DNA of 64,000 bases from Hippopus hippopus (Eukaryota > Mollusca > Bivalvia > Cardiida > Cardiidae), in the NCBI GenBank assembly GCA_946811185.2, contig OX328108.1, positions 41,434,357 through 41,498,356 on the forward strand, written 5' to 3'. The position numbers and the translations under genes are program-made. The notes below the pieces were generated by a model. The model saw nothing but the letters and a program-made list of their open reading frames with translations. It was not told the origin of the DNA and ran no database searches. Below, one piece after another: positions 32,411-43,886 of the stretch; position 1 is the stretch's first letter, and each line of letters begins with the position of its first letter.

Positions 32411-33533
32411 CAAATAAACACAATACCACTGAGGATTAAAAACGTCTTTGTTCATTGTATTAATCAAGAATCAGATGTAGTAGATGTAGAATCACACATT
32501 GTTTTTCTCTGCTGTCTGATCTCGATCTTTTCCAACGAGGAAGGCTACTCAAATGGTCAGTGCAGATGATTGATTAATAGCAATTTTAGTTGACAGTTAT
32601 TGTAGAAATATAGAAGTTGTACATTTTTGTGAATGAATTTTGAGTGAAAATAAAAGATTGAGCAATTTTGACAACAATTTTTTGTTTTATCTCGATTCCC
32701 CTGTACTGTGTATTTAAGAAAAATTGTTCTTTATATCGTGGTTTATCGTTCAGTAAGGCATAATAAATAAACCAGGAGAGCAATAGCCTGAGTGGTTTAT
32801 TCATTGCGCTTCATAACTCACAACATGGTTTATTGAACGATAAACCACGATAGAAGATTATTATAATTCTAACATGACCAATTATTGATCAGAGGAAATC
32901 AAGTTTATACAAAGCAGATGCAGATTAATTCCCTTGAATATACCATGGCTGTTCATTTACTAACCAAAATAAAGCCCCACTGCCCAGTAGGTAAATATGA
33001 AAAAAATCAAAATTTCATTAAAGCCATAAGCATCAAAAACAACAACTAGCAAAAACCCCACACAGCTTTACTATTTTATGTTCTCCCTTTCAAACGAACC
33101 AGAACAAATGTACCGTCAAGCATTAGAGTCGCAGTTGCTTCATATGCTCTGAATATTATCCCACACACTTCAAATCCCATTTCCAATGCAACACTGGCCA
33201 ATTTTGATATTAATCTTCCACAGAAAAAGATATGAGATTTAAACATGTTTACTGGTAACATTTCAAATAGTTCCATCATTTTTTATCAAAAACAGTAAAT
33301 ATCGGTAAATCTAAGTTTTTCTCTGAGTAGCGGACGACTTTCATATATCAAAGACTTTCATTTTATAATAACCAAGAGCAAACGTAGGAAAAGTGGGCAC
33401 GATTTACAATAGATTGACATCGATTTTACCACAATTCTGTTGCACTGTGTGTATAGAACCAAATTCACATATCATGTTAGAATCTATAATGACCTTAATT
33501 CAATCTATGTTTTTCATAACATTTACATATCTT

Positions 33534-34057
33534 TTAACCTTTTCCCACACAATCCCGGCCAAGACCGAAAAGCACAGTAAGTAGCATACAGGCTTGAGAG
33601 CAGGGGGGTGCTGGTTTGATCCCGGCTCAGTCAATTTCTCTCCGAGGATTGATGATAGTCATTGCAACAGCATTCATTCCTGTCTTACCGCTGACCATTG
33701 CTTCAGCAATAGTTTGTTGGAAAGCAGCCAGTGGCTTTGAATGAATATTGTGTGGAGTACTTGTAAAAGAAATTCCTGGAAAGCATTGATAGGCACTCTG
33801 CGATATAAAGGAAATAATGTTGAAAATGGTATTAATCAATCAACCACACAATCCTATTATGTTAACGACCTCGGAGAAGACTTTGGAAAATGTGGGAAAA
33901 GGAGAAAGTGCTGGTCACCAGCATTTTCTCCTTTTCCCACAATGATTTTTGCCCTTTCACAGACAAATATCCCAAATCTGAGGCACCTTTGATTTGTAGT
34001 CGGCAAATACTTTGAAATCTGACAAGTTCAAAATTTTGTTGTTTTGTTAGGAGTTAA
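33534..34057 (-). mobile_element. Family A copy split by a SINE (duplication copy 2)
   Basis: Counterpart of 7363-7882. Confidence 0.8.
33554..33843 (+). mobile_element. Same SINE insertion in duplication copy 2
   Basis: It has the same target duplication CCACACAAT (33545-33553, 33844-33852) and tail as its paralogue at 7383. Confidence 0.8.
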
Positions 34058-34072
34058 TCTACATTGAAGATA

Positions 34073-34330
34073 TGCCGAGCCCCGGTAACTCAGTCAGTTG
34101 TTTGCAGGACTTGAGAATGGGGTTGTGGGTTCAATCCCTGGCTCGGCCAGTTTCTTTTCGAGGATCGATGATAGTCATTGGGACAGGATTCATTCCTCTC
34201 CCACTGCTGACCATTGTTTCGACAAGGGTTACGTGGGAAAGCACCCAGTGGCTTGGAAAGAATATTATGCGGACTACTGGTAAAAGAGACTCTAGGAAAA
34301 CATGGATAGGTGCAAATGATGACTCGAATC
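34073..34330 (+). mobile_element. tRNA-derived SINE, duplication copy 2
   Basis: Paralogue of 7897-8150 with a few substitutions. Confidence 0.75.
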
Positions 34331-34436
34331 ATTGCAAGGATAGAAAACACTGGGAAAAGGAGAAAATGATGGTTAACAGCATTTTCTCTTTTTTCTACAT
34401 TGTTTTCAACAGCCCTCTGAATCCGGGTTGTCAAAA
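34330..34436 (+). repeat. Family A fragment (duplication copy 2)
   Basis: Counterpart of 8148-8265. Confidence 0.6.
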
Positions 34437-34872
34437 AGGGGATAGTATGCTCCATTGCTCATGAAACTTGGTCAGAATGTTTGTCTTAATAATCTCAGAT
34501 TGGTTTGATATTTATCAACTCTGGCTAAAAGGTAGGTCACCATTACAAATCTAACAAAATCTTTTGTGCATTCTAGAGGCTACATATTCAGTCAGATGCT
34601 CATAAAACTTTGCTAGAATCTTCCCTCGATAATAACTTTGATGAGCTCAACGATGGATCACCAGATATCGAAAAGTAGGTCATGAGATCAAACCTTGTGC
34701 GCTCTGCAGTGGCCACATTTGCAGTCCAATGCCTATGAAACAAAGTCAGAGTGTTGTCTTGATAATAACTCGGACGAGTTCTAAATTGGAATGATTTATT
34801 TTGAATGACAGAAAAGTGAGTCACCATGGCTGTAATAATAGATCTGGCATTGAAATCTAAAAATCACTTTTT
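34437..34872 (+). repeat. Family E-type core array, duplication copy 2 (left part)
   Basis: Closely matches 8266-8680, then is broken by the E insertion at 34873. The array resumes at 35979. Confidence 0.6.
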
Positions 34873-35978
34873 AGCTCACCTGAGCACAACGTGCTCAAGG
34901 GGAGCTTTTAGGATCCCGTTGTGTCCGTCGTCAACAATTCTTTAAACATATTCTCCTAAATCCCTTGGCCAATTTGGACCAAACTTGGCAGGAATGTTCC
35001 TTGGGAGGTCTTCTTTAAATTGTTCATAGAATTTGATTCCATCAAAAACTCTTAAGAAATTATTTAAAAATCTTCTCCTCTGAAACCGCTGGTCAGATTT
35101 TGAAATAATTTCACAGAAATGTTCCTTTGTTGACCCTTTCCAAAAAATGTTCGCAAAATTTTGATCCGTCGAAAAACATGGCCGTGGTGGTGTGTGTGTG
35201 TGTGTGGGGGGGGGGGGGCTCTTTGCGTCGTGCGGTGTCAACAATTCTTTAAACATCTCCTCCTCCTAAACCGCTTAGCCAATTTGGACCAAACTTGGCT
35301 GGAATGTTCCTTGGGAGGTCCTCTTTAAAAATTGTTCACAGAATTTGATTCCATCAAAAACTCTGGTTATATTATGCCCCTTTTTTTAGCTCGGCTGTTT
35401 TTGAAGAAAATATTGAGGTATTGTCATAGCCCTGTTGTTGTCGTCTGCATTGTTTTCGTTGTCATTGTGCAAAAACTTTGACATTTTGTTATATCTCGGC
35501 TTCCACTCAACACATGTACTGGAAACTTGGAATAATTGTTCACTAGTAAAAGAGCAACCCAACAAGGGCAGATAACTCTAAAATTGTTTTGTCCAAATTA
35601 TGCCCCTTTTTCGACTTAAAATTTTAACTTGCTATCCAGCACCCAACAGCCAATCGTTGGCACCCGCATGCGGTGCTCTTGTTCGACTTAATATTTTTAG
35701 CCACTATTGGGCATGTGCTCCTGTTCAAGAAATGGTCCTTGGGTGACCTATCCCAAAATTTATTTGCAGAATTCTGATTCGTCAAAAACATGGCAATGGT
35801 GATGATTGTAGGGGTGGTGACAGATTTTGAAATGATTTTTACAGGTGACCTTTTCAAAATTGCTTGGCAAAATAATGATTTTGTTTCCAAAATTTCAATA
35901 CTTCAAAAAAAAAAAAAGGCTATGGTCCTCTCAAAAGTTCAGGTGAGCGATCCAGGGCCATCTTGGCCCTCTTGTTGT
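34873..35978 (-). mobile_element. Family E element present in only one duplication copy
   Basis: In reverse orientation it has the same termini as the 19301 element (hairpin CTGAGCACAACGTGCTCA at its right end, AGAGGGCC...GGCCCT at its left end) but an unrelated internal core. The paralogous site at 8671-8680 lacks it, which defines the insert to within a few bases and shows no obvious target duplication. A family F fragment is nested at 35386-35687, and a (GT)n/(G)n tract lies at about 35190-35218. Confidence 0.8.
35386..35687 (-). mobile_element. Family F fragment nested in a family E element
   Basis: It begins TTTAGCTCGGCTG and ends GCACCCGCATGCGGTGC then TCTTGTT, the reverse of the family F termini seen at 58776-59358. 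Only one or two core units remain. The sequence on either side is family E, so the insertion came later. Confidence 0.65.
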
Positions 35979-36187
35979 GTGTACTGTAGATGCTACATTT
36001 AAAGTCTAGTGCTTAAGAAATTTGCTTACAGTGTTGTCTTGAAAATAGCTTGAAAGAGCTCAAAATCAGGCCCCCTAATATCAAAAATTTAGCCTGGAGG
36101 TCAAATCTGTGGAAACTGTCATGAAAAATGGTACATGTAATTATATTGTTTTAATTGTAGCTTGGAAATACTCAAAATCAGAGCCTA

Positions 36188-36360
36188 TATTCACCAACCA
36201 TTCTTATGAACATACTTAGTCTGATTATAGATTTAGAAAGTAGCACAACTTCTGATTAGCTAAACCATTTGGTTTTACCAATCAGAGGTTGTGTTACTTT
36301 CATATTGAGAAAATTTATCAGAATAGGACTAAGAATGTTCTTAAGAATGGTTGCTGAATA
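36188..36360. mobile_element. Family I element, complete (~173 bp)
   Basis: TIRs TATTCACCAACCATTCTTAT / ATTCTTAAGAATGG...GAATA and an internal hairpin (TTCTGATTAGCTAAACCA with its reverse) define a small fold-back MITE inserted in an E-type core array. Confidence 0.7.
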
Positions 36361-36849
36361 CCTGCCTGTATTCCCTGATATCATAAAGTGGGCCAAGAGG
36401 TCCAATCTTAGAAAACCCTTGTGTGCACTCTTGAGGCCAAATTCTCAGACTGATGTTCATGAAACTTGGTCAGAATATTTTTCTAGATAACAGCTCGAAA
36501 GAACTTGTAAGTGGTTACCTGGTATCTAATTTGCCACTGTGTAAAGTCTGAGAAAGACCAACTGTGAGGTACCACATTTTATTCAAATGCTTTTGAAACT
36601 TGGGTCAGAATATCTGTCTCGATAATCTCAGATCGGGTTAGAATTACATCAACTCCCGTCAGAGAGTGGGTGATGGGGTCAAATTTCATGAAAACCTTGT
36701 GTGGAATGTACCAGCCACATTGAGTCTGATGCTCATGAAACTTTGTACAAACTCAAAATTTTTGTCACCTGAACGTAACTCCAACAAATTTGAAAGTCGG
36801 TCACCCCTGGTTTAATAATTGATCAGTCTTAAAAACAGTCCCAGACTTG

Positions 36850-37734
36850 TTCTTCAAGATTTTTTAACTTGGCAAGTAACATAATTTCTGATTAGCTAAA
36901 CCAAATGGTTTAGCCAATCAGAAGTTGTGTTACTTCAAATTTATAAAATACTAGAGATAGAGAATAGATGGTTGGTGTCTTGGATGGGTTAAGTTTATCG
37001 GGCAAGGCGGAGGAATTTATCTGGTGAGCCGAAGGCGAACCGGATAAATTTCAGAGCCGACCCCGATAAACTTAACCCATCCAAGACACCAACCATCTAT
37101 TCTATTTATCCTGTCACTCACTGTAACGGAACAAAACAAAACAAAACAAACAAACGGAAAAAAAATATTGATAAAGACCGTACCTTTAATAAATCCCGGA
37201 GCCGAGCCTGATCGACTTTCCCAATCCAAGACATCAACCGTCTATTTTATTTATCCTTTTTCTCAATTATAATCCAAAATCCGACTAAATTGAACATTTC
37301 GCTCGAAATAAGGCACATATTGACATCTTTCTCACTAGATCTATGAGAAACTTTAAAAAATGAAGAATTGTGTTTACAAAACCTTCTGGATATGCAGCTG
37401 CAATAATGACGTCATGAATGACACTGGCAACGTCATAATTATTAAACGTGACGTATATCCGCAGAAAAATATTGTGGCGAAGAAGACAATATGTTTTAAC
37501 ATAATAGACTATTAATTAAATGAGCAAAAGTATTCGCTAGCGATTGATTCATTCATTACGGCAGTAAGACGCTCGGTTGAAAATAGTCCCAGTTAGCAGG
37601 TGCGCAATTAGCGGTCACGTGACCAACTGACGGATAACAAAAAAAATATACGGCACCCTGTTATCGGGTCGAAATTGTAGAAGGTGACAGAATAAAATGA
37701 GACTAAGATCCTTTTTAAGAATGGTTGGTGAATA
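36850..37734. mobile_element. Family I element split by a fold-back insertion
   Basis: The family I hairpin lies at 36875-36945, and the right TIR GAATGGTTGGTGAATA ends at 37734. About 730 bp of another fold-back element separate them. Confidence 0.55.
36962..37696. mobile_element. Fold-back element with large terminal palindrome
   Basis: 36962-37003 (ATAGATGGTTGGTGTCTTGG on) is inverted at 37062-37106, with a second nested inverted pair between. A related half-palindrome recurs at 37195-37262, and the outer motif TTTATCCTGTCAC (37105) is inverted near 37684. No coding sequence is seen. Confidence 0.55.
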
Positions 37735-38654
37735 CAGACTCGGATGTCACATTTTAGAAGGACTTTGTATGCACTTAAGATGACCCTTTTAAAGTCCGAA
37801 ACAAAACTTGGTCAAAATCTTGTCTTGATAATAATTCAGACATGCTGAAATTGGGTCACCTGCTTGTCTTGCTAATATCCATGTCTAGGGGCCTCTAGAG
37901 TGTCTTGCTAATATCTTGGACAAATGCAAAATCAGTACACAGGTCTAGAAGAAGGTCATTAGATCATACTGAAACTTGGTGAAAATGTAGGTCTTGACAA
38001 TACCTCAAACAACTTGGCCCAACAGTTAATGGATCAAATCTTAGAAAACCTTTCAATGCATCCCAAAGGCCACATTTTCAGTACAATGCTAATGAAATAT
38101 CGGTCAGAATATGTCTTAATCATATGTCTGATGGGTTAGAAATAGGGTAACTTCAGATCAAAAAACAGTTCACAAGTTTAGAATCCTACGAAAAAGTAGT
38201 AAACAACATATAGACAAAATATTTTGTCCAAAAATCATAAAGCTTGGTCGGATTTAAATCTTTGTAAATCATAATCATATGGAACTGCTTTGAAAATCAG
38301 TTATGTTGGACAAAAAAAAAACTTCATGAGGTAAACTTTGGAATCAGAACCAGGATGAACCATTTGCAAACTTGTCCAAGATCTTATGATGACCAACATT
38401 CTGACACTGATGCATAACACAGCAGGATCATATAGGCCAATCTTGAGCACTCTGTGCTCAGGTAAGCTAAAATTATAAATTACAAACAAAGCCCGTATTC
38501 GATTGCCCAGATATATCTTTATTCACACCATAGTGACAACAGTTAACAACCAAGATGAGAAATGGAACAGGATGTATCATCAGCATATTCTTTTTTTTTA
38601 ACTGATTTATCAAGATTTTATAATTCTTCCGACTGAAAAAAAAAAGAAACTGGA

Positions 38655-38950
38655 TTAACCCTGTACCACATAACATAAATGTAGACTCGTCTACTGGGGG
38701 GTGGGGGGGTGGTGGTAAAGGATTCACTCTCCACCACACCACAAAATTTTAGACTTGACCAAACTAAAAGCATGTGTAGACAAATTTAGATGTTACTCAA
38801 ATAATGGAACCTGTCTTTGTGTGGGTACAAAACATTGTAGGAAAAGGAGAAAATGCTGGTCAACTAGCATTTTCCCTTTTCCCACAATGTTTTTAAAAAA
38901 GCCTTCTTCTTTACACTTGTTAAAACTTGGGATAGTGTGACAAAGGGTTG
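38655..38950 (+). mobile_element. Family A copy preceded by a truncated one
   Basis: A short piece (38655-38721) with a G-rich insertion, then a near-complete copy from CTCTCCACCACACC to GACAAAGGGTTGA. Confidence 0.7.
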
Positions 38951-39074
38951 ATATAAATATATCTCTATATAGACTTCAACAAGAATAATAAAGACTTTAA
39001 CAAGAATAAAAGATTGAGACAATATAAGTTAACAAAATATCAACAACATAAAATAACTAGATGGGGGAGAGATC

Positions 39075-39283
39075 TAAACTCTTTACCAAATAACAAAATT
39101 TTGAAATCATTCAAATCCAAAGCATTTGCAGACAAATGAAATTTGGCTCAAACAGTGGAAATTTTCTGCATGAAAGGTTAGAAAATATTGATTACAAGCC
39201 TTTGTTTTCCTTTTACAACTATGTTTTCAAAAGTCTTTTACCATACGGTTATTAAAGCTGTTGATTGTGTGGTAAAGGGTAAC
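39075..39283 (+). mobile_element. Family A copy without palindrome
   Basis: Both arms are clear. The core is replaced by ~40 bp of decayed sequence. Confidence 0.68.
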
Positions 39284-39297
39284 TGAAGAAACTTTTA

Positions 39298-39520
39298 TTA
39301 ACCTTCACCACAAGACAAGATTTCTGAATTTCCTTAATTGAAGCATTTTTAAATAATAAATTAATTGAGGATCAAATGATTGGATTCATCTGACAGGCTC
39401 GAAATCATTGTTGGAAAAGGAGAAAATGCTGGTTGCCAGCATTTTCTCCTTTTCCAACAATGTTTTCAAAAGCTTTCTTTCTCGGAGGCGTTACAAGTAG
39501 GGACTGTGTCGTAAAGGAAT
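39298..39520 (+). mobile_element. Family A copy with symmetric arm variant
   Basis: CATTGTTGGAAAAGG on the left mirrors CCTTTTCCAACAATG on the right, whereas most copies have GTGGG/CCCAC. Confidence 0.8.
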
Positions 39521-39820
39521 ATGCAAGTTATCCCGCAGGATTTTTTTGCCAAAATTGGATAAAGATTACCTGAAGAAAAAAACAAGTTTTGCAAATACAT
39601 GTTTGAAGCAAAAACTGAGAAAACCAGCTCTTTTACAAAAAAAAGTAAAATTTAACAGTAATATAATATTTAAGCAAAAACTTTTACGCTTGTCAAATTT
39701 AGACATTTTAGCTTCTCAAAAAATTATGTACACTTTTTCTTTTGCAAGTAATGCTGTTTGATACAAAGAATTCGCAAAGATGATGACTTTCAATTCAGCT
39801 GGATCCACACTCAAAAAGAA

Positions 39821-40046
39821 AAATGCTTTGTGAAAAGGGGGCTTAATGCATCTGCAAAAAAGTAGCGTCCCATGTCGAACGATTTTTACTATTAATCAAT
39901 TTTCTGCATGTCCAAGGGCCATTCTACCTCATGATCCATCCTACCTTATGACAAATGTTTTTTATAGATCCATAATTATGTGATGACAAGCGTAGTATAA
40001 TACATTATATAGATGTATTAAATCCCCTTTTGCCAGAGCAAAGCTC
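39821..40046 (-). mobile_element. Family B MITE, minus strand
   Basis: Reverse copy lacking the CG-rich hairpin. It is separated from the next B copy by 10 bp of alternating AT, forming an inverted pair. Confidence 0.7.
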
Positions 40047-40056
40047 ATATATATAT

Positions 40057-40317
40057 GAGCCACGCTCCAGCAAAAGGGGGCTTAATGCATCTGCGTGATG
40101 CATGATAAGAAGCAAGCAATCACATAAGTATGGATCCATAATAGCCACTTTTTTAAACAAGCGACTTAACCATAAGGTACACCGATCCTTTTACATACAG
40201 AAAATTGACCAATAGCGAAAAGTTTCGGCCCAAGTCAGCCTGCGCGGACTGCGCAGGCTGACCTGGGTCGAAACTTTTCGCAGATGCATTAAGCCCCCTT
40301 TTCACAAAGCATGGCTC
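40057..40317 (+). mobile_element. Family B MITE (reference copy)
   Basis: Inverted ends of ~38 bp: GAGCCACGCTCCAGC, then AAAAGGGGGCTTAATGCATC at the left, reversed at the right (GATGCATTAAGCCCCCTTTT, then GCATGGCTC). The interior has GGATCCATAA, CAGAAAATTGACCAATAGC and a hairpin TCAGCCTGCG...CGCAGGCTGA. There is no ORF. The A/T-rich (AT)n flanks hide the target duplication. Confidence 0.8.
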
Positions 40318-40479
40318 ATATATATTTATTGACCTCTAGTAAGCAGGTTCAACTGGAATGCAGACTCCAAAAAAGCATTCTATAATAATTAACAAAGTAA
40401 ATAAATATAAACAACAATAATAATATATCTTCTTCAACAAAAACTCCATTAAATTTTGATCCCAAAACAGCTTTTCTCT

Positions 40480-40745
40480 TCACCAAATGACAGAATATTA
40501 GACTGGTCCAAATTGAAAGCATTTGCAGGCAACAATTAAAATGAAACTCAAATGATGTGATTTGTATCAGAAAGTGTAGAAATACTGTGGGAAAAAGTGA
40601 AAATGCTGGTTAACCAGCATTTTCTCCTTTTCCCACAATGTTTTCTACAAATTTAAGGATAAATGCCAGTGCTTGGGCCTCATTTATCTGTTGCAAATGC
40701 TTTCAATTCCGCCAAATCTAAAATGTTGTTAGTTGGTAAAGGGAC
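40480..40745. mobile_element. Family A full fold-back copy
   Basis: Both outer arms are of the long type (GAAAGCATTTGCAG left, CAAATGCTTTCAA right), so the whole ~265 bp is one long inverted repeat around the usual palindrome. Confidence 0.75.
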
Positions 40746-41029
40746 AACAAAAACTAGTAAATAAAAATAGTAGTCTGTATTTGATTTTTCTCATATTAGA
40801 AGAAACTTTTTTGGTGTTTTTATTCTTTTCAAATTCAAGTAACAAAATCGTTTGTACATAAAAAAAAAAAACTGACATTAAAAGTTGAAAAACCTTATTC
40901 TAACAATCTGCAATCTAACAATCTTCCTTTGATTTTACTGTGATTATCGGTGGGTAAAATGATAATAAATAGAAACAAAACAAAGCATTATTCCCATACT
41001 TCTTACATATAAAAACTTCAGAATATCAA

Positions 41030-41418
41030 TTAAAGAAACAATAGCTGCCAAAAGTAAACAATGAGGGTGTTCAAGTGCATCTAAATTTAAATCATATCAT
41101 TGAAAAGTACGTAAATTATTGTGAAAATGACAATCTGTTACTGAACAGTTAGTCCAAGTGCTACTTGCTGGCAGAAAAATTAATTTCAAAACTAGGTTAA
41201 AAGTTGCCAGGTCACTCTATCTATTCTTTACTTTTTGCATGATTTTACAATTCATTTTTCTGCCAGCAACTAACACATGTAGCAACCACACAATAACAGA
41301 CACAATAACAGATTGTCATCTTCACAATATTTTCCATACTTTTGCATGGTACCGTACAATATAAATTAAAATGCATTTTAACACCTGCATTGTCTTTCTG
41401 GCCACTATAGGGCCTTTA
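41030..41418. mobile_element. Family C MITE
   Basis: Complete copy with GCCACTATAGGGCCTTTAA at the right end. Confidence 0.7.
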
Positions 41419-41857
41419 ACCAATTGAGCTCCAAATATGCCTATGGGAAAAAGTTAAGCATATTTCATCTCATACATTTAAAACAATTCCTTTTGGCTAA
41501 TTGTATTGTTTTCTTTAATATCTCTGTTTAGCGTTTAATTATATTTTACTGAATGGAGGAAATGCACCAGACAAAATAAAGTCATCTGTCATGTTATGTT
41601 GGTCTTTGTTTACCTCTTTTTCAAGGAATATAAAATAGGCTTAATTTTCCTGTAGGTATATAAACAAGAAATATCTCCAATGAATGCTAGATAGCATAAA
41701 TTTGCCTGAAAATAGGCTTGCACAGACCCTTGTAATAAACACTTTCACATTTTCACCAATTGCAAATTTCTATTAATTCATTCCAGTACATCAATACCAA
41801 GAAGTAAGTCACAAAAAAATTTGGGCACCAATTGTGGTCGAAAAAGCTCAGCTGCAA

Positions 41858-42030
41858 TTGCTCTGTCAGTTTAATTTCTGCGTCTAAAAAGGACATAACT
41901 GTGTAAAAAAAATTGCAGGGCTATCTGCTCTTTTTTTACCAATTTCTCTTCTGTATATAACAATTAACCCAGAACAGATGTAAATATCTTCAGTAATAAC
42001 AGACATATTAGAAAAGTAAGTTTTCATGCA
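41858..42030 (+). repeat. Family F core fragment
   Basis: One partial F core (GGACATAACTGTGTAAAA ... AATATCTTCAGTAATAACAG) without clear termini. Confidence 0.45.
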
Positions 42031-42081
42031 ATGACAATGCTGTTGTCGCCAGGCAGGGTTATTATAATACCTTGAGTCTTC

Positions 42082-42298
42082 TTAACCCAATACCACACAA
42101 CAAAATTTTAGACCACTGACGGCATTTGCTGATGACAAAAGCACCCGGGATCAAATGATAAACTGTCTTTGAAAGGGTAGAAAACAATGTGGGAAAAGGA
42201 GAAAATGCTGGTTACCAGCATTTTCTCCTTTTCCTTCAATGTTTTCTGAAACGTTATTCCTCAGGGTCATTAAAACTCCAAATTACATGGTATAGGGA
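42082..42298 (+). mobile_element. Family A copy
   Basis: TTAACCCAATACCACACAAC start, palindrome near-intact. Confidence 0.78.
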
Positions 42299-42394
42299 TA
42301 TAAAAATCAGCATTCCTAAAATGGACATTTTCAAGCAGAGAAAAGAGTGCCCAAATATCAAACAAGCTATTTTTCACTAGTATATCACTCAACA

Positions 42395-42500
42395 CAATAA
42401 ACAGAGTAAATCCAAAATCAGACAGCCTGCTTTGTGCAGTCTCATCTCAACCTACCCTGTCCATGAAAGCAGCAAATAGAAGCTGAGCCTAGCACTCCGT
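42395..42500 (+). repeat. Family D hairpin fragment
   Basis: AAATCAGACAGCCTGCTTTG and GCAGTCTCATCTCAACCTAC. Confidence 0.45.
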
Positions 42501-42611
42501 GGTTACATTCATAATGGTTGGCACAGACATAGTGTTGTACCTGTTAAAACCTCAGCAAGCAATCTGAACTGCTGCTGCATTACATTCTACAAAATAACTG
42601 AGCCAGGTTCT

Positions 42612-42867
42612 GTTGAAAAGGGGTTTAATGCATCTACAAAAAGTATTGACCCAGATGAGCCTTCCTGGGCTGTGCATGTTGACCTGTGTTGGAACTTTTT
42701 GTTATTGGTCAATTTTTACTGTGCATCCAAGGATCATTCTACCTCACTATTCTGTCCATTGTGAGACAAATGTATCTCTACAGATCCATAATTATATGAT
42801 GATTTACTTGGTATAGTGCATTTCAGCAATGCATTAAACCCTCTTTTGTAAGAGCATGGCTCAAATT
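42612..42867 (-). mobile_element. Family B MITE, minus strand
   Basis: Both ends are visible (AAAAGGGGTTTAATGCATCT ... AGAGCATGGCTC). Confidence 0.75.
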
Positions 42868-43139
42868 CATTACAGTGACATGGTAAAATACATGTTCTTA
42901 TCCTTTCCATGTACACAATGTCTTTGAAATATGGTAAACACACTTATACACTTCGGATTCAAATTAATTTCAATGTACCTATCATAATCATGTTTGAGAT
43001 TCTACTATGCACATCCGATGTTTGAGGGTAAAAAAAAAATTTTTTTTTCAGATTGACCTTATCAAATAACTACCCTATTACTAACGTAATACAGCCATTA
43101 CCAATATCTACTTATCTTACACTCATTAATTTGAGATAA

Positions 43140-43269
43140 GTAGATTTTCCCACAGTGTTTTGTACTTTATCAAAGACAGAAATCATCATTTAAGCTGTGT
43201 CTGATTTGTTGTTTGCGAATTCTTTCAATTTGGTCAAGTCTAAAATTTTCTCAATAGGTAAAGAGTTAA
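43140..43269 (-). repeat. Family A copy, second half only
   Basis: From TTTTCCCACAGTGTTTTG to AGAGTTAA. Confidence 0.65.
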
Positions 43270-43461
43270 AAACCTTCCCAAATGTTATTGGCCTTTGTGC
43301 CCAGTGTAGATCGAGATTAGACTGATCAAAACCTGCAATCTCATATTTAGCCTACTGTCAACTTTGTTTCCACCTCCTGGACAATATTAACTCTGAAATT
43401 CCTCCTATGAGGTTCATCTTTCTAGAATGAAGATGTCTGTTTGGTTGATTCTAAGGGTTAA
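43266..43461 (+). mobile_element. Family D element, shares TTAA with a family A copy
   Basis: Hairpin GTGTAGATCGAGATTAGACT and right end TTCTAAGGGTTAA. Its left TTAA is the right TTAA of the A copy at 43140. Confidence 0.6.
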
Positions 43462-43466
43462 TAATC

Positions 43467-43865
43467 TTATCTCAAATGCCATTCTCCTACATTTTCTCTC
43501 AAATGCCACACTTCTATATATGACAGTATACTTGTAATATTGTGACCATACAAGTCTTTTCATTCTTCAATTACAAAGTCTCTGCCACACTTCCTATGTT
43601 TTATCTCAAATGCCATACTCCTATAGTTCATCTCGAATGCCATATTCTTATACATCTGACAGTATACTTGTGATATTGTGACCAAACAAGTCTTTTTGCA
43701 TCCCTCAGTTACAAAGGCTCTTCCGTACTTCCTATATTTATCTCAAATGCCATTCTCCTATAGTTCATCTCAAATGCCACACTCCTATATATCTGACAGC
43801 ACACTTGTGATATTGTGTCGATACACATCTTTTTTTTTTTCATCCTTCCATTACAAAGGCTCATC
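43467..43865 (+). repeat. ~135-bp tandem repeat, about three copies
   Basis: Units begin near 43467, 43601 and 43738 with TTATCTCAAATGCCAT. Each contains CTGACAGTATACTTGT and an ATTACAAAGGCTC motif; the last is truncated. Confidence 0.85.
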
Positions 43866-43886
43866 TTGTATCTATCTATCAAGTTT

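Larger units (their letters stand above)
31278..36165 (+). repeat. Segmental duplication, copy 2
   Basis: The partner of 5113-8862, 26 kb away and in direct orientation. It differs by the E insertion at 34873-35978, small indels, and a single copy of the 37-bp unit. The right edge lies within an E-type core, near 36150. Confidence 0.85.
35979..38472 (+). repeat. Family E-type core array continuing to a right terminus
   Basis: The ~150-bp units continue at 35979-36187, 36361-36850 and 37735-38420. They end in the terminal hairpin TGAGCACTCTGTGCTCA plus GGTAAGCTAAAA at 38434-38472. Two family I elements and a fold-back element interrupt the array. With 34437-34872, this makes one long E-type element that was invaded repeatedly. 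Confidence 0.6.
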
